The translations under genes and the position numbers were made by a program. Under the pieces are notes generated by a model, which was given only the letters and a program-made list of their open reading frames with translations, ran no database searches and was not told the origin of the DNA. DNA of 64,000 nt from Streptomyces hiroshimensis. GTDB lineage: Bacteria > Actinomycetota > Actinomycetes > Streptomycetales > Streptomycetaceae. Location: positions 124,001 through 188,000 of the forward strand of contig NZ_BMUT01000011.1 in the NCBI RefSeq assembly GCF_014650335.1, read 5' to 3'. This document shows positions 1 through 8,437 of this stretch, in pieces (within the stretch, counting starts at the first letter, position 1; every line of letters starts with the position of its first letter).

Positions 1-279
1 CTCGGCTTCGCCGCCGAGGGCGAGGGCTGGAAGCTCACCGCCTCCGGGGCCACGGAGCTGGACGGCGAACTGCCGGTCAACCCCTCGGGCGGCGTCCTGT
101 CCACCAACCCCATCGGCGCCTCCGGCCTCATCCGCTTCGCCGAAGCCGCCCTCCAGGTGCGGGGGAGGGCGGGTGAGCACCAGGTCGACGGCGCCCGCAA
201 GGCGCTCGGCCACGCCTACGGAGGGGGCGCGCAGTTCTTCTCCATGTGGGTGGTCGGCCACGAACCCCCCACCACCTGA
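1..279 (+). CDS. Thiolase-family protein, C-terminal end (partial)
   Basis: The reading frame is open from the window edge and stops at TGA 277-279, leaving the last 92 residues. The fragment has the thiolase C-terminal signature: a Gly-rich NPSGG stretch, an NPIGASG segment, then a helix and a final GGGAQFF strand near the stop. Thiolases and the related lipid-transfer thiolases condense or cleave acyl-CoA in the cytoplasm. The C-terminal catalytic-loop context is visible but the active-site cysteine lies outside the window, so degradative and sterol-carrier (non-catalytic) types cannot be told apart. Confidence 0.8.
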   Translation, partial: LGFAAEGEGWKLTASGATELDGELPVNPSGGVLSTNPIGASGLIRFAEAALQVRGRAGEHQVDGARKALGHAYGGGAQFFSMWVVGHEPPTT

Positions 280-378
280 AGGAGCGCACGGCGGAGCGTT
301 CGCCGCCGTGCGGCCTGTGCGGCGCACGCCGCGCTCGCTAGGGTGGGCGCGGGACGACGACCGGGAGGAGCTTCAGCA

Positions 379-612
379 GTGGCAGAGAGCACGACTGAAC
401 GACCGGCGGGCGCCATCGTGCCCGAGCTCGACCTCGGCAACGCCGCCTGGCTGCCGGGCAGCCAGGGGACCGGCGATGTCCAGATCGCCTTCGTGGAGGG
501 CTTCATCGCCATGCGCAACGGACGTGATCCGGGTCCCGCAGTGGTGTTCTCGCCCGCGGAGTGGCGCGCCTTCGTACGCGGCGCCCGCGAGGGCGAGTTC
601 GACCTCACCTGA
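379..612 (+). CDS. DUF397-domain small protein (orphan)
   Basis: A 77-residue protein. The GTG at 379 is chosen because GGGAGGAG lies 8 bases upstream; the in-frame start at 343 has no such site. The sequence has the DUF397 pattern: a Trp-containing N-terminal turn, a central VQIAF.EGFIAMR strand pair, then a Gly-Pro-x-Val-x-F-S-P.EW..F ending. In Streptomyces DUF397 proteins usually sit next to an XRE-type regulator and often an anti-sigma-like ATPase and modulate its activity. No such partner is adjacent, so it is an orphan copy. It ends 7 bases from the convergent oxygenase stop. Confidence 0.75.
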   Translation: MAESTTERPAGAIVPELDLGNAAWLPGSQGTGDVQIAFVEGFIAMRNGRDPGPAVVFSPAEWRAFVRGAREGEFDLT

Positions 613-619
613 CGGGCAA

Positions 620-1636
620 TCAGCCCACGGGCGTGCCCTCCGTCAGCAGAGCGGCGTGGTGGCGGCGGGCCACCTGCGGGTGGGCGCGCAGCCAGCCCTT
701 GATCTCGTTGCGGCCGTACTCCGCGAACAGCGGGTTGCGGTCGTCCTGGGTGACGCCCGGAGCCCGGTCGGCGTGTGCGAAGGGCACCGGCTCGATGCGG
801 GCGTCCAGGCGCGGGTTGTAGAAGAACGGGACGGAGAAGCGCTCGCGGGTGCCGGCCGGGCTGACCACGCGGTGGTTGGTCGCCTTCAGGTAGCCGTTCG
901 TGGCCACCTCCAGCAGCTCGCCGAGGTTGATGACGAACGCGCCCGGCACCGGCGGCACGTCGATGAACGACCCGTCGGCCGCCTCCACTTGGAGACCGCC
1001 GACCTCGTCCTGCAGCAGCAGGGTCAGGAAGCCGTAGTCCTTGTGGGCGCCGACGCCCTGGCCGGCGCCGTCCGGGGCGCTGCCGGGGTAGCGAACCAGC
1101 TTCAGGTGCAGGTGGGGACGGTCGGCGAAGGCCTTGTCGTAGAAGTCCTCGGGGGCGCCGATCGCGGCCAGCAGCTCGTGCAGCAGCCGCTCGGCCACCG
1201 CGCTCAGCCGGTCGATCCAGCGCAGGGCGGCCGTACGCAGCTCCGGCAGGGCCGCGGGCCACTGGTTCGGGCCCTCCAGCCACCAGTAGCCGGGCTCGTC
1301 CGCGCCCGGCACCCGCGCCTCGCGCTCGGCGCCTATGTCCAGCTGGTCGCGCCAGTCCCGGCTGCCGCCCGTCCGCTCGTCGCCGATGCGGGTGTAGCCG
1401 CGGAAGTGCGGGGAGTTGAGGTTGCTGACGGACAGCCGGTCGGCCTCGGGGAGAGCGAAGAACGCGCGCATGGTGCGCCACAGGTCGGCGGTCTCGGTCT
1501 CGGTGACGCCGTGGCCGGTGAGGTGGAAGAAGCCCACGTCGCGGGCGGCCGAGTGCAGCTCCTCGTGGAAGCGGGCACGGGCCTCCGGACCGGCGGAGGC
1601 GGCGGAGAGGTCGAGGACGGGAAGCTTGTTGCTCAT
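620..1636 (-). CDS. Isopenicillin N synthase-like 2-oxoglutarate/Fe(II) oxygenase
   Basis: A 338-residue cytoplasmic non-haem iron oxygenase. The N-terminal DIOX_N part (about 5-110) contains the GFFHLTGHG segment typical of the family. The double-stranded beta-helix core carries the iron ligands His198 and Asp200 (GAHKDYG) and His255 (TNHRVV), followed by the R-x-S 2-oxoglutarate/substrate motif at Arg266-Ser268. Length fits the IPNS/flavonol-synthase-like bacterial family. It starts at an ATG. There is no NRPS or other biosynthetic gene nearby, so a role in beta-lactam formation is not supported; the substrate is unknown. Confidence 0.88.
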   Translation of the reverse strand: MSNKLPVLDLSAASAGPEARARFHEELHSAARDVGFFHLTGHGVTETETADLWRTMRAFFALPEADRLSVSNLNSPHFRGYTRIGDERTGGSRDWRDQLDIGAEREARVPGADEPGYWWLEGPNQWPAALPELRTAALRWIDRLSAVAERLLHELLAAIGAPEDFYDKAFADRPHLHLKLVRYPGSAPDGAGQGVGAHKDYGFLTLLLQDEVGGLQVEAADGSFIDVPPVPGAFVINLGELLEVATNGYLKATNHRVVSPAGTRERFSVPFFYNPRLDARIEPVPFAHADRAPGVTQDDRNPLFAEYGRNEIKGWLRAHPQVARRHHAALLTEGTPVG

Positions 1637-2019
1637 GAGGGTTGTCCACAGCGTGAGGGCCCGGGATTTTCCGTACGGCGGTGCGCCGGACGGCCGCTCC
1701 GTCGTCGCGGGTACGCGGGCAGGGCGGAGCGGGACCGGGAAACGGCAGGAAAAGTAAGAAGGAAAAGCAGGCCTCGGCCCGTGGAGAGGGCTGGGCGGGA
1801 AGAAGATCAGCCGTAGCGGCGACAGGACATGCTCGTGACGCGGAGGAGGTCCACGTGGCGGCGTTTGACGAGCATAGTCACGCGGTCATCGTATACGACC
1901 GGGCGGGGAACCGGCGTCCGGCCCTCTGACCTGCACGTTCCGGGCAGGGGCCGACGAGGCGCCGGCAAGGGGCCGGCAAGGGGCGGCAGGGTTCGGAAGC
2001 GGGGCGGAAGGGTTCGTAA
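1637..2019. other. Intergenic stretch without a recognisable gene
   Basis: This lies between the oxygenase start and the rodlin terminator. The short frames that cross it lack family features and good ribosome-binding sites. It must contain the promoter of the minus-strand oxygenase. I see no RNA gene or strong palindrome in it. Confidence 0.5.
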
Positions 2020-2057
2020 GGGCCCCGGGACAGGGGAATCCCCCTGTCCCGGGGCCC
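2020..2057 (-). terminator. Strong hairpin downstream of the rodlin gene
   Basis: A perfect 17-bp inverted repeat (2020-2036 against 2041-2057; arm GGGCCCCGGGACAGGGG) closes a 4-base loop. It sits about 45 bases past the rodlin stop on the minus strand and before the next minus-strand gene. There is no long T-tract, as is common for Streptomyces terminators. Confidence 0.8.
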
Positions 2058-2100
2058 GTGCACCCGAGACAGGGGGAGATCCGTCCGACCGAGACGCCGG

Positions 2101-2553
2101 TCAGTGGCCGCCGAAGCCGGGGTGGCCGCCGTTGAGGCCGTGCAGGCCGGGGTGGCCGCCGCCCTTGTTGCCCGAGCCGTTGCCCGAGATGATCGGGATC
2201 TCGTCGAGGATGTGCGACAGCGGGTCGTCGCCGTCGCTGATCGTCGAGTTGTCGGTGCACTGCTGCTGTTGCTGCGAGGAGAGGATCGGGACGTCCTGGA
2301 CGTTGATCGGCACCGCGCCGACGAGCCCCTGGAGACCGATCTTCCCGATGCCCAGGCACGGCTTGTTGAGAGTGCCCTGGATCAGGCTCATCTGCGGGCT
2401 TTCCTTGCCGCCGGTCTTCGTGTTGCCGTAACCGGTGTGCGAAGCGTTGCCGTTGGCGACGTCCTGATCGTTGCCGATCGCCATCGCCGGGCCGGCGATG
2501 GTGCCGACAGCGGTAGCTGTCATGGCGGCCGTCGTGAGTACCTTCTTGAGCAC
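2101..2553 (-). CDS. Rodlin family protein
   Basis: A 150-residue secreted protein. GTG 2553 is chosen because GAAAGG lies 8 bases upstream and the product then starts with a clean signal peptide (MLKKVLTTAAM... ending AMA). The mature part has the rodlin features: an ANGNASHTGYGNT segment, a single Cys in NKPCLG, the hydrophobic VGAVPINVQDVPIL block, a second Cys after a Gln run, and DPLSHILDEIPIIS. Rodlins organise the chaplin amyloid fibrils into the rodlet layer of aerial hyphae and spores. An unusual Gly/His-rich tail (HPGLHG...HPGFGGH) extends the end. Streptomyces often carry two adjacent copies; only one is present here. Confidence 0.93.
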   Translation of the reverse strand: MLKKVLTTAAMTATAVGTIAGPAMAIGNDQDVANGNASHTGYGNTKTGGKESPQMSLIQGTLNKPCLGIGKIGLQGLVGAVPINVQDVPILSSQQQQQCTDNSTISDGDDPLSHILDEIPIISGNGSGNKGGGHPGLHGLNGGHPGFGGH

Positions 2554-2733
2554 GGTCTGTGCCTTTCGATCGATTAACTGCCTCTCACAGACAGGGAAGC
2601 GATCTGAGTAACTCGGTCCCATAACGGAAGTTTCGGGAATTCACCCATTCGCTCCAGAGTAAGGGTTTCCATAAATGAGAGCCCCGTTTGCGCCTGGTAG
2701 CGTGCCGCCGCGGCGGTGTCCTCGGCCGTCGGT

Positions 2734-2771
2734 CCGCCCGGACAGCGCCCCCACAAGCTGCGTCCGGGCGG
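2734..2771. terminator. Candidate hairpin between DUF1453 and rodlin genes
   Basis: A 10-bp perfect stem (2734-2743, CCGCCCGGAC, against 2762-2771) encloses an 18-base loop. On the plus strand it is followed by GCTTTTGG. It lies beyond the stop of the minus-strand DUF1453 gene and could end that transcript. It is separate from the two 27-base near-identical tandem units of CG-rich sequence at 2803-2855 that touch the DUF1453 C-terminus. Confidence 0.4.
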
Positions 2772-2853
2772 GCTTTTGGCCGCGGTTCCGCAGGGGAGGC
2801 CCGGCCCGCCCGGGACGCCCGCGACGCCCGGCCCGCCCGGGGCGCCCGCGACG

Positions 2854-3333
2854 TCAGCGCCGCGGGCGTTCCGGGGCGAAGGGCACCCCGCTCATCAAGC
2901 CCCGTGCGCCGATGACCAGCGCTTCACCGAGGAAGCTCACGCCGATGTTCAGCTGCATCGGCCGGGCGTCCTCGGACACGCCCGCGTGGGTGGCGAGCAG
3001 ACCGAAACCGCCCGTGATCACCAGGGAACCCACGAGGACCAGGAACGTCCGGCCCGTGTAGCGCTGCCAGAGCGCCCCGGCCTTCTCGGAGAGGTGCACG
3101 GTGGCCCCGCGCACGGCGCCGAGCCCGCACCCCAGGAGGGCGCCCGGGATCACCCAGGCGAGATCCGTCCCCGTCAGGCCCTCCGCCTTCACCAGCGAGG
3201 CGACGCCGATGCCGGTGAGGACGACCGGCGTGATCAGCAGGTCGCGGGCGTTGAGCGGTTCCCCCTTCAGTCGCTTGATCACCACGACGATCACCACCGC
3301 GGCGATGATCGCCCCCAGCAGCCAGCCGTTCAC
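2854..3333 (-). CDS. DUF1453-like membrane protein
   Basis: A 159-residue integral membrane protein starting at GTG 3333, with GGAGGG 8 bases upstream. Hydrophobic segments occur at about 4-20, 33-50, 58-78, 98-117 and 128-146. A short basic loop (KRLKGEPLNARDLL) follows the first segment, as in the DUF1453/CcdC-like family. It faces the TetR gene across a perfect palindrome that begins 16 bases upstream of its start codon, so it is the likely target of that repressor. Function unknown; a small export or membrane-stress role is inference. Confidence 0.7.
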   Translation of the reverse strand: MNGWLLGAIIAAVVIVVVIKRLKGEPLNARDLLITPVVLTGIGVASLVKAEGLTGTDLAWVIPGALLGCGLGAVRGATVHLSEKAGALWQRYTGRTFLVLVGSLVITGGFGLLATHAGVSEDARPMQLNIGVSFLGEALVIGARGLMSGVPFAPERPRR

Positions 3334-3348
3334 GCGGCACTCCCTCCA

Positions 3349-3374
3349 TTTTTTGGCACGGCCGTGCCAAAAAA
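3349..3374. promoter_or_regulatory. 26-bp perfect palindrome, probable TetR operator
   Basis: Two 13-base half-sites (TTTTTTGGCACGG and its exact complement) meet without a spacer. The site begins next to the ribosome-binding site of the minus-strand membrane gene and ends 32 bases before the TetR start codon. A dyad of this size between a TetR gene and a divergent membrane gene is the classic layout of an autoregulatory operator. Confidence 0.85.
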
Positions 3375-3406
3375 GGATGGTAGCTCGCCCGTGCTATAAA
3401 GCCAAC

Positions 3407-4024
3407 ATGCCGAAGATCGTCGACCCCGGGGCCCGCCGCAGGGCCGTCGCCGAAGCCGTCCTGCGCGTCGTGAGCCGGAGCGGCCTGGAGGCCGCCTCCC
3501 TGCGCAACGTCGCCGAGGAGGCCGGCCTCGCCATCGGATCCGTGCGCCACTACTTCAGCGACCACGACGAAATGATGATCTTCGCGATGGGGGAGCTGAC
3601 CGGCCGCATCGAGACCCGTGTCCGCGCCCACGCCGACCGGATCCTCGACCCCGCCCACGCGGCCGAGCGCCGCAGCCTCGCGGAGGACCTCCTCGCCGAA
3701 TTCCTCCCCCTCGACCGGGAGCGCCACGAAGAGGCGGTCCTGTGGATCGCCTTCGCCACCGCGGCCCGCACCCGGCCGGGACTGCTGCCCCGCGCCCGGC
3801 AGTTGCAGGACGGGATGCTCGGCGTCGTGACCCGCGTCCTGCACCGCAGCCGGGAGGCCGGCGGTCTGCCCGCCGGCCTGGACATCGCCACGGAGAGCCT
3901 GCGGCTGTCCGCCCTGCTCGACGGCCTCACCCTCCAGGCCGTGCTCCAGCCCGGCACCCTCACCCCGGACGTCCTCCGGCAGGTGCTGCGCAGCCACATG
4001 GACAGCCTGCGCGCCGCCGCCTGA
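3407..4024 (+). CDS. TetR/AcrR family transcriptional regulator
   Basis: A 205-residue regulator; the ATG at 3407 is used although the frame stays open upstream through the operator. Residues about 10-55 form the TetR helix-turn-helix, with the ASLRNVAEEAGLAIGSVRHYF pattern ending near residue 45. The remaining three quarters are helical ligand-binding and dimer domain (TetR_C type). It is divergent from the DUF1453 membrane gene with a 26-bp perfect palindrome between them, so it probably represses both genes until an unknown ligand binds. Confidence 0.92.
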   Translation: MPKIVDPGARRRAVAEAVLRVVSRSGLEAASLRNVAEEAGLAIGSVRHYFSDHDEMMIFAMGELTGRIETRVRAHADRILDPAHAAERRSLAEDLLAEFLPLDRERHEEAVLWIAFATAARTRPGLLPRARQLQDGMLGVVTRVLHRSREAGGLPAGLDIATESLRLSALLDGLTLQAVLQPGTLTPDVLRQVLRSHMDSLRAAA

Positions 4025-4152
4025 GCACCTCACCCGCCCCGCCCGCCCCTTCGCTCGCCTGCTGCGCAGCCCCGTCCCGCAGGGCGCGCAGAGAGCCGTG
4101 CCGAAGCTCTCCCCGGCGCCGCGTCACGGGCCCGGGCACGTACGATGTGGGC

Positions 4153-4650
4153 ATGTCCTTCCTCCGCCGCCGCAGCGCCACGCCCACCGGGCCGGACTTC
4201 GACGTCCTGGCCATGGACCCGGGGGACTGGCCGGGCGATCTCGGGGCCGGGCTGCTGCCCGCGCCCGACGGCAGCTGCCAGGGTGTCTTCCTGCGCTACG
4301 ACCTCTTCGGCGGGCGCGGCCCGGCGATGATCATCGGCAATATGCCCGAGGGCTCCCCGGTGCGCGAGCTCGACGAGGGCCAGGTGCCCTTCGAGGTCAC
4401 GCAGCTCCTCCTGGCGCTCGGCAACGACGAGCCGGTGGAGGTGCTGGAGACCGAGGACATCCCGGTCATGCACGAGGACAATCTGCTGATCGTCCGGCGC
4501 ATCAAGTGCTCCGAAGGCCGCATCTCCTGCACCCAGTTCGACCGCAGCGACGGCGTCCTCGTCACCATCGCCAGCTGGGACCGGCCCATCACCGACGAGC
4601 TCTACCAGCTCCTCAAGCCGCTGCCCGCCGAGATGTTCCAGACGGCCTGA
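4153..4650 (+). CDS. Conserved hypothetical protein
   Basis: A 165-residue soluble, acidic protein starting at ATG 4153. I do not recognise a named domain. It has no signal peptide or membrane segment. A conserved-looking core runs from GVFLRYDLFGGRGPAMI through a proline/acid-rich middle to DRPITDELYQLLKPLP. It stands alone on the plus strand and converges on the amidase gene with a shared terminator hairpin between them. Confidence 0.65.
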   Translation: MSFLRRRSATPTGPDFDVLAMDPGDWPGDLGAGLLPAPDGSCQGVFLRYDLFGGRGPAMIIGNMPEGSPVRELDEGQVPFEVTQLLLALGNDEPVEVLETEDIPVMHEDNLLIVRRIKCSEGRISCTQFDRSDGVLVTIASWDRPITDELYQLLKPLPAEMFQTA

Positions 4651-4702
4651 CGCCGCGCTCCTCCCGGAGCCCGCGCACCATCCACCGCACACCCGCACGC
4701 AC

Positions 4703-4738
4703 CGGAGCCCGGCACGGCAGACGCCGTACCGGGCTCCG
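4703..4738. terminator. Bidirectional terminator hairpin between convergent genes
   Basis: A 16-bp stem with one mismatch (4703-4718 against 4723-4738; arm begins CGGAGCCCGG) closes a 4-base AGAC loop. It lies exactly between the stops of the plus-strand hypothetical gene (4650) and the minus-strand amidase (4755). Confidence 0.8.
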
Positions 4739-4754
4739 TCGCCATGCGCCGGGG

Positions 4755-6764
4755 CTACTGGTTCGAGGGCCGTACGCGCACGTCCTCGGCCTTCACGAAG
4801 GCCACCCGGTGCCCGAACTGGATCTCGTAGTACGCATCCTTGCCCTTGACCACCTTGTGGCCCGCGGGATCGAAGGTCTTCGCCCACAGATACTCGCTCC
4901 GCACCCGCGGCCCGGCGACGTAGGACTGGCCGGCGCGCAGCTTGTACGGCAGCGGCGCCAGGGCCTGCACCGGGACGCCCGCGGGATACGCCTCCTGCTC
5001 CGGATAGGCGCGCCCGTAGACCGCGACCTCCTCCAGCCCCTCCTTCGGGGTGACCACCGAGCCGAACGCGTTGACGGCGGTCGGCTGCGACCACGGGTTG
5101 CGGAACCACGCCTGCCGGCCCAGGTACCAGATCGCCGTCCAGGAGCCCTTGCGCCCCGCCACCGCGAACTGCTGCCCCGTCGAGGCGCGCGCACCCGTGT
5201 CATTGACGTCGATCGTGCTCGCACTGCCGTCCGGGCGCAGCCCGGCGTCCTTCACCAGCGGTGACCTCTCGTTCGGCGCGGTGTGCAGCCGCACGGCACC
5301 CGAGCCGTGCGGTGCACAGGGCTTGGCCGGGCTCGTGCAGCCGGTGTACGCGGGCTCGTGGGCCTCGTAGTCGGGAAGGATCGTGACCATGCCGCCGGAC
5401 GGGCCGCCCGTGGGCTGGAACGGCCTGCCCATCAGGTCGAAGTAGTGCGCCCAGTCCCAGTACGGGCCGGGGTCGGTGTGCATGCCCTTGATCGTCGACG
5501 GGGTCGTGCCGGGGACGTTGTCGTGGCCGAGGATGTGCCGGCGGTCCAGGGGGATCTTCAGCTGCTGCGCCAGATGCCGCACCAGACGGGCCGACGTGCG
5601 GTACATCTCCTCCGTGTACCAGGCGTCCGGCTGGGCCAGGAAGCCCTCGTGCTCGATGCCGACCGACTTGGCGTTCACGTACCAGTTGCCCGCGTGCCAG
5701 GCCACGTCCTTGGTGCGCACGTGCTGGGCGATGTGCCCGTCCGCGGAGCGCACGGTGTAGTTCCACGAGACGTAGGCCGGGTCCTTGATCAGCTTGATCG
5801 TCGTCTCCCAGGACCCCTCGGTGTCGTGGATGACGATGAACTCGGTCTTCTGGGAGGCCGGGCGGCCCGCCAGATCGTGATTGCCGTAGTTGTCGCCCGA
5901 CAGCTTCTCGTACGGCGCGGGGATCGCTTCACAGGCCACCGTCCTCGGGCACTCGGTCCCCTCCTCCGGGGCGTTCGAGAGGCCCAGGCGCCGCACCTGA
6001 TCGGTACGCCCCGCGAGGCGCGGGCTGCGCGGCAGGGCGACCCGCTGGCCGGAGTCGGTGGTGCGCCGCTCGCCCGTGCGCATCACGTCGAAGACGTCAC
6101 GGGCGAAGGCGGCGGCCGTCGCCGCGTCCGACGCGCCCGGATAGCCCGCCACCGCGCCGTACCAGTCGGCGGGATCCTGGCTCAGGGGCAGGCCCAGCCG
6201 CTTCTGGGCGGCCGCGAGCAGTGCGGCACCGCCCTTGACGTTCGCCGCGGGATCCCGGCGCAGTGCCTCGCGTGACAGACCGGAGGCCTGCGCGGCCCGC
6301 TCCAGCGTGCGCAGCCGGGCGGGGACCTCGCCCGCCGGAAGGGCGGTCGGCCGGTCGGCCCGGGGGAGCGGGCGTGCGCCGTCGCCCCGCGGGTCCTCAC
6401 GGCCGTCGCTGTGGTGCGGGGCCTCGGCCAAGGCGTGGGCGGCATCGGTGAGGTGCATGGGGCCGTAGCCGCCGGTGACGCTCGGCGCGCCGCCGTGGGC
6501 GTCCCAGCGTGACTGCAGATAGGAGACCCCCAGCAGCACGCTCTGCGGGACGCGATACTCACGGGAGGCCTCGGCGAAGGCCCGCTGCAGGGCGCCGGAG
6601 GGCGGCCGCTGAACCGTGGCCGTCGCCGCCTGGGGCGCAAGCGGCAGCAACAGGGCGGCCGAAGCCAGGACTCCGGCCGCCCGGAACGCGGCCTGTCTTC
6701 TCCTCGGGGGTCTGCTCGGGGGTCTGAGGGGGGCGTTCCACGGTCGGGGAGCGGATCCTCGCAA
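4755..6764 (-). CDS. Secreted N-acetylmuramoyl-L-alanine amidase (Amidase_2)
   Basis: A peptidoglycan hydrolase of about 669 residues cleaving the MurNAc-L-Ala bond outside the cell. The TTG at 6764 is preferred because GAGGAGG lies 5 bases upstream and the product then begins with an Arg-rich signal peptide ending PQAATA; an upstream in-frame ATG at 6872 is the alternative. The N-terminal 60-230 region resembles a lytic-transglycosylase-like helical module (VPQSVLLGVSYLQSRW). The Amidase_2 domain follows at roughly 315-460, with zinc-ligand motifs in TEFIVIHDTEG, WHAGNW and GHDNVPGTT...HTDPG. The C-terminal 200 residues look like SH3-type wall-binding repeats. It stands alone in its orientation. 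Confidence 0.88.
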   Translation of the reverse strand: MRGSAPRPWNAPLRPPSRPPRRRQAAFRAAGVLASAALLLPLAPQAATATVQRPPSGALQRAFAEASREYRVPQSVLLGVSYLQSRWDAHGGAPSVTGGYGPMHLTDAAHALAEAPHHSDGREDPRGDGARPLPRADRPTALPAGEVPARLRTLERAAQASGLSREALRRDPAANVKGGAALLAAAQKRLGLPLSQDPADWYGAVAGYPGASDAATAAAFARDVFDVMRTGERRTTDSGQRVALPRSPRLAGRTDQVRRLGLSNAPEEGTECPRTVACEAIPAPYEKLSGDNYGNHDLAGRPASQKTEFIVIHDTEGSWETTIKLIKDPAYVSWNYTVRSADGHIAQHVRTKDVAWHAGNWYVNAKSVGIEHEGFLAQPDAWYTEEMYRTSARLVRHLAQQLKIPLDRRHILGHDNVPGTTPSTIKGMHTDPGPYWDWAHYFDLMGRPFQPTGGPSGGMVTILPDYEAHEPAYTGCTSPAKPCAPHGSGAVRLHTAPNERSPLVKDAGLRPDGSASTIDVNDTGARASTGQQFAVAGRKGSWTAIWYLGRQAWFRNPWSQPTAVNAFGSVVTPKEGLEEVAVYGRAYPEQEAYPAGVPVQALAPLPYKLRAGQSYVAGPRVRSEYLWAKTFDPAGHKVVKGKDAYYEIQFGHRVAFVKAEDVRVRPSNQ

Positions 6765-6952
6765 TGCAGCCTCCTCGGGGCGGGCCGTGCCACGCGCGGC
6801 AATGGTCGGGGCGCGATCGGGCGTGCGGGACCGGACGTAACCAGAGGTAGCCCCTGGCGGACGTTCCGTCAATCATGCTGTGGCGATGCATGTTGCCCAC
6901 GGCTGCTGCCGCGCCTCTGCCGTCACGGCACCTTCCCTCCGGGAAAGGCAGA

Positions 6953-6981
6953 GACACGCCGCGCAGTGTGCGCGGCGTGTC
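6953..6981 (-). terminator. Hairpin terminator downstream of the APH-like gene
   Basis: A perfect 13-bp stem (GACACGCCGCGCA at 6953-6965 against 6969-6981) with a 3-base GTG loop. It lies 34 bases beyond the minus-strand APH-like stop. Confidence 0.8.
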
Positions 6982-7014
6982 GCGGAAGGGGTGACGAGGG
7001 AGCGAGGGGTGGGG

Positions 7015-8121
7015 TCAGCGGGTGCCGACCGCGGCCCGGACGGCGCGCCTGGCGAGCGCGCAGTCGTCGTGCAGGCGGCGCAGCAGCAGCCGCTGCTCCT
7101 CGCCCGACTCGGCCGCGCCGGGCGCCGTCGGGGCGGGCTCCTGCATCGCATGCTGCACGGCCGTCTCACAGGTACGGATCTCGCGGGTCAGCACCAGCAT
7201 GAGATTCACCAGGAAGGCGTCACGCTGCACCGTGCCGGCCTGCTGGGCGACCTGGCTGATGTGACGGCGTGCCACGGGGGCGTCGCCGAGGACCGTCCAC
7301 AGCGTGGCGAGGTCGTAGCCCGGGAGATACCAGCCCGCCTGGTCCCAGTCCACCAGCACGGGGCCGGTGGGGGCCAGGAGGATGTTGGAGAGCTGGGCGT
7401 CACCGTGGCAGAACTGGCCCTGGACGTGGGCCAGCCCGTGCAGCAGCTTCTGCAGATCGCCCATGTCGCGGTCGGTCAGCAGGCCCAGCTCGTGGTAGCG
7501 CGCGATGCGCCTGCCGTAGTCCAGCGGCATGTCGAACATGCCCGCCGGCGGCCGCCAGAGGTTGACCCTGCAGATCGCGCCGAGCGCGGCTCGCACATCC
7601 GCACGGGGCGGCGCCTCCGAAGGATGCCGCTGCAGGGCCGCGGGACGCCCGGGCATGCGCTCGATCACCAGCGTGCAGTTGTCGGGGTCCGCGGCGATGA
7701 GCCGTGGCACCCGCACCGGCGGACGGTGGCGGACGAACGCACGGTATGTAGCTATTTCGTGCCGGAACCGCTCGGTCCAGGCCGGTGAGGGGTCCAGTAA
7801 ACACTTGGCCACTGCTGTGGTGCGGCCCGTGGAGCCGACCAGCAGGACCGAGCGCCCGCTGCGGCGCAGGACCTGGACGGCGTTGAACTCCGGGCAGATG
7901 CGCTGCACGGCGGCGATCACCGAACGCAATTGGGTGCCCTGAGGGCCGGACAAGTCGATTCTCCCGCTGAGCGGTTGCCCCCCCAGCCCCGGGGTCCGCC
8001 GGGCCCGTCCGCCCCCGAAGGCAGCCCCCGCGGCGTGGGAGGGATCGAGGTACGGCCCGCCGCCGGCGTGGGGAGGGCGGAGCCGGGGCGGGGCGGACAC
8101 GGAGGACGAGGCTGCATACAT
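7015..8121 (-). CDS. Aminoglycoside phosphotransferase-like (APH) family kinase
   Basis: A 368-residue protein. ATG 8121 is chosen; the frame is open further upstream but without supporting features. The first 60 residues are low-complexity and Pro/Gly-rich. The kinase-like fold follows, with a VAKCLL ATP-lysine strand, an ERMPG hinge, the Brenner motif CHGDAQLSNILL (catalytic Asp) and DWDQAG as the metal-binding motif. APH-fold proteins phosphorylate small molecules; no antibiotic target can be assigned. Codon 108 is TTA (7798-7800), so translation may depend on the bldA tRNA. It is divergent from the NsdA-like regulator. Confidence 0.85.
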   Translation of the reverse strand: MYAASSSVSAPPRLRPPHAGGGPYLDPSHAAGAAFGGGRARRTPGLGGQPLSGRIDLSGPQGTQLRSVIAAVQRICPEFNAVQVLRRSGRSVLLVGSTGRTTAVAKCLLDPSPAWTERFRHEIATYRAFVRHRPPVRVPRLIAADPDNCTLVIERMPGRPAALQRHPSEAPPRADVRAALGAICRVNLWRPPAGMFDMPLDYGRRIARYHELGLLTDRDMGDLQKLLHGLAHVQGQFCHGDAQLSNILLAPTGPVLVDWDQAGWYLPGYDLATLWTVLGDAPVARRHISQVAQQAGTVQRDAFLVNLMLVLTREIRTCETAVQHAMQEPAPTAPGAAESGEEQRLLLRRLHDDCALARRAVRAAVGTR

Positions 8122-8355
8122 GAGCGGAACGGATCCCTTCGTGTGCCGACGAGTTGCCGCGCTCCCCCGGTCCCCGGGCCGGTGTGCACCCTGGGGAATG
8201 CACGTGGTCCGCGGCCGGTCCCCCTCCGGACGGCCCTTTCGGGCGCCCTTGAGCGGTACCGGCCGGTTCCCTGCCCACTGCTGGGCCGGCTGCCGGTGAC
8301 CGGGGTGGCGCGTTCCTACATCACACCCGCCCGCGGGTGGCACACCATGTGGCGG
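8122..8355. other. Divergent promoter region, no gene seen
   Basis: This is the left part of the 316-base gap between the APH-like kinase and the NsdA-like regulator. It holds their divergent promoters. I see no convincing small gene or RNA. Confidence 0.5.
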
Positions 8356-8376
8356 ACCCTGGCGAACCCTGGCGAA
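8356..8376. repeat. Perfect tandem 10-bp repeat upstream of the NsdA-like gene
   Basis: The unit ACCCTGGCGA occurs twice back to back (8356-8365, 8366-8375), followed by A. One unit is about one helical turn. It lies 62-82 bases before the GTG start and is a possible regulator binding site. Confidence 0.45.
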
Positions 8377-8437
8377 TACTCGCTTGGCCCATGACGGACC
8401 GCTACCTTCAAGTCAGCCGAGAACCTGGGGGCTTGAC

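Noticed and set aside
620..1636. Beta-lactam biosynthesis
   Set aside because: The protein has the IPNS-like fold, but no NRPS, expandase or related genes are nearby.
2803..2855. Two 27-base CG-rich tandem units as a regulatory repeat
   Set aside because: They lie at and just past the DUF1453 stop in low-complexity GC sequence and are best explained by replication slippage.
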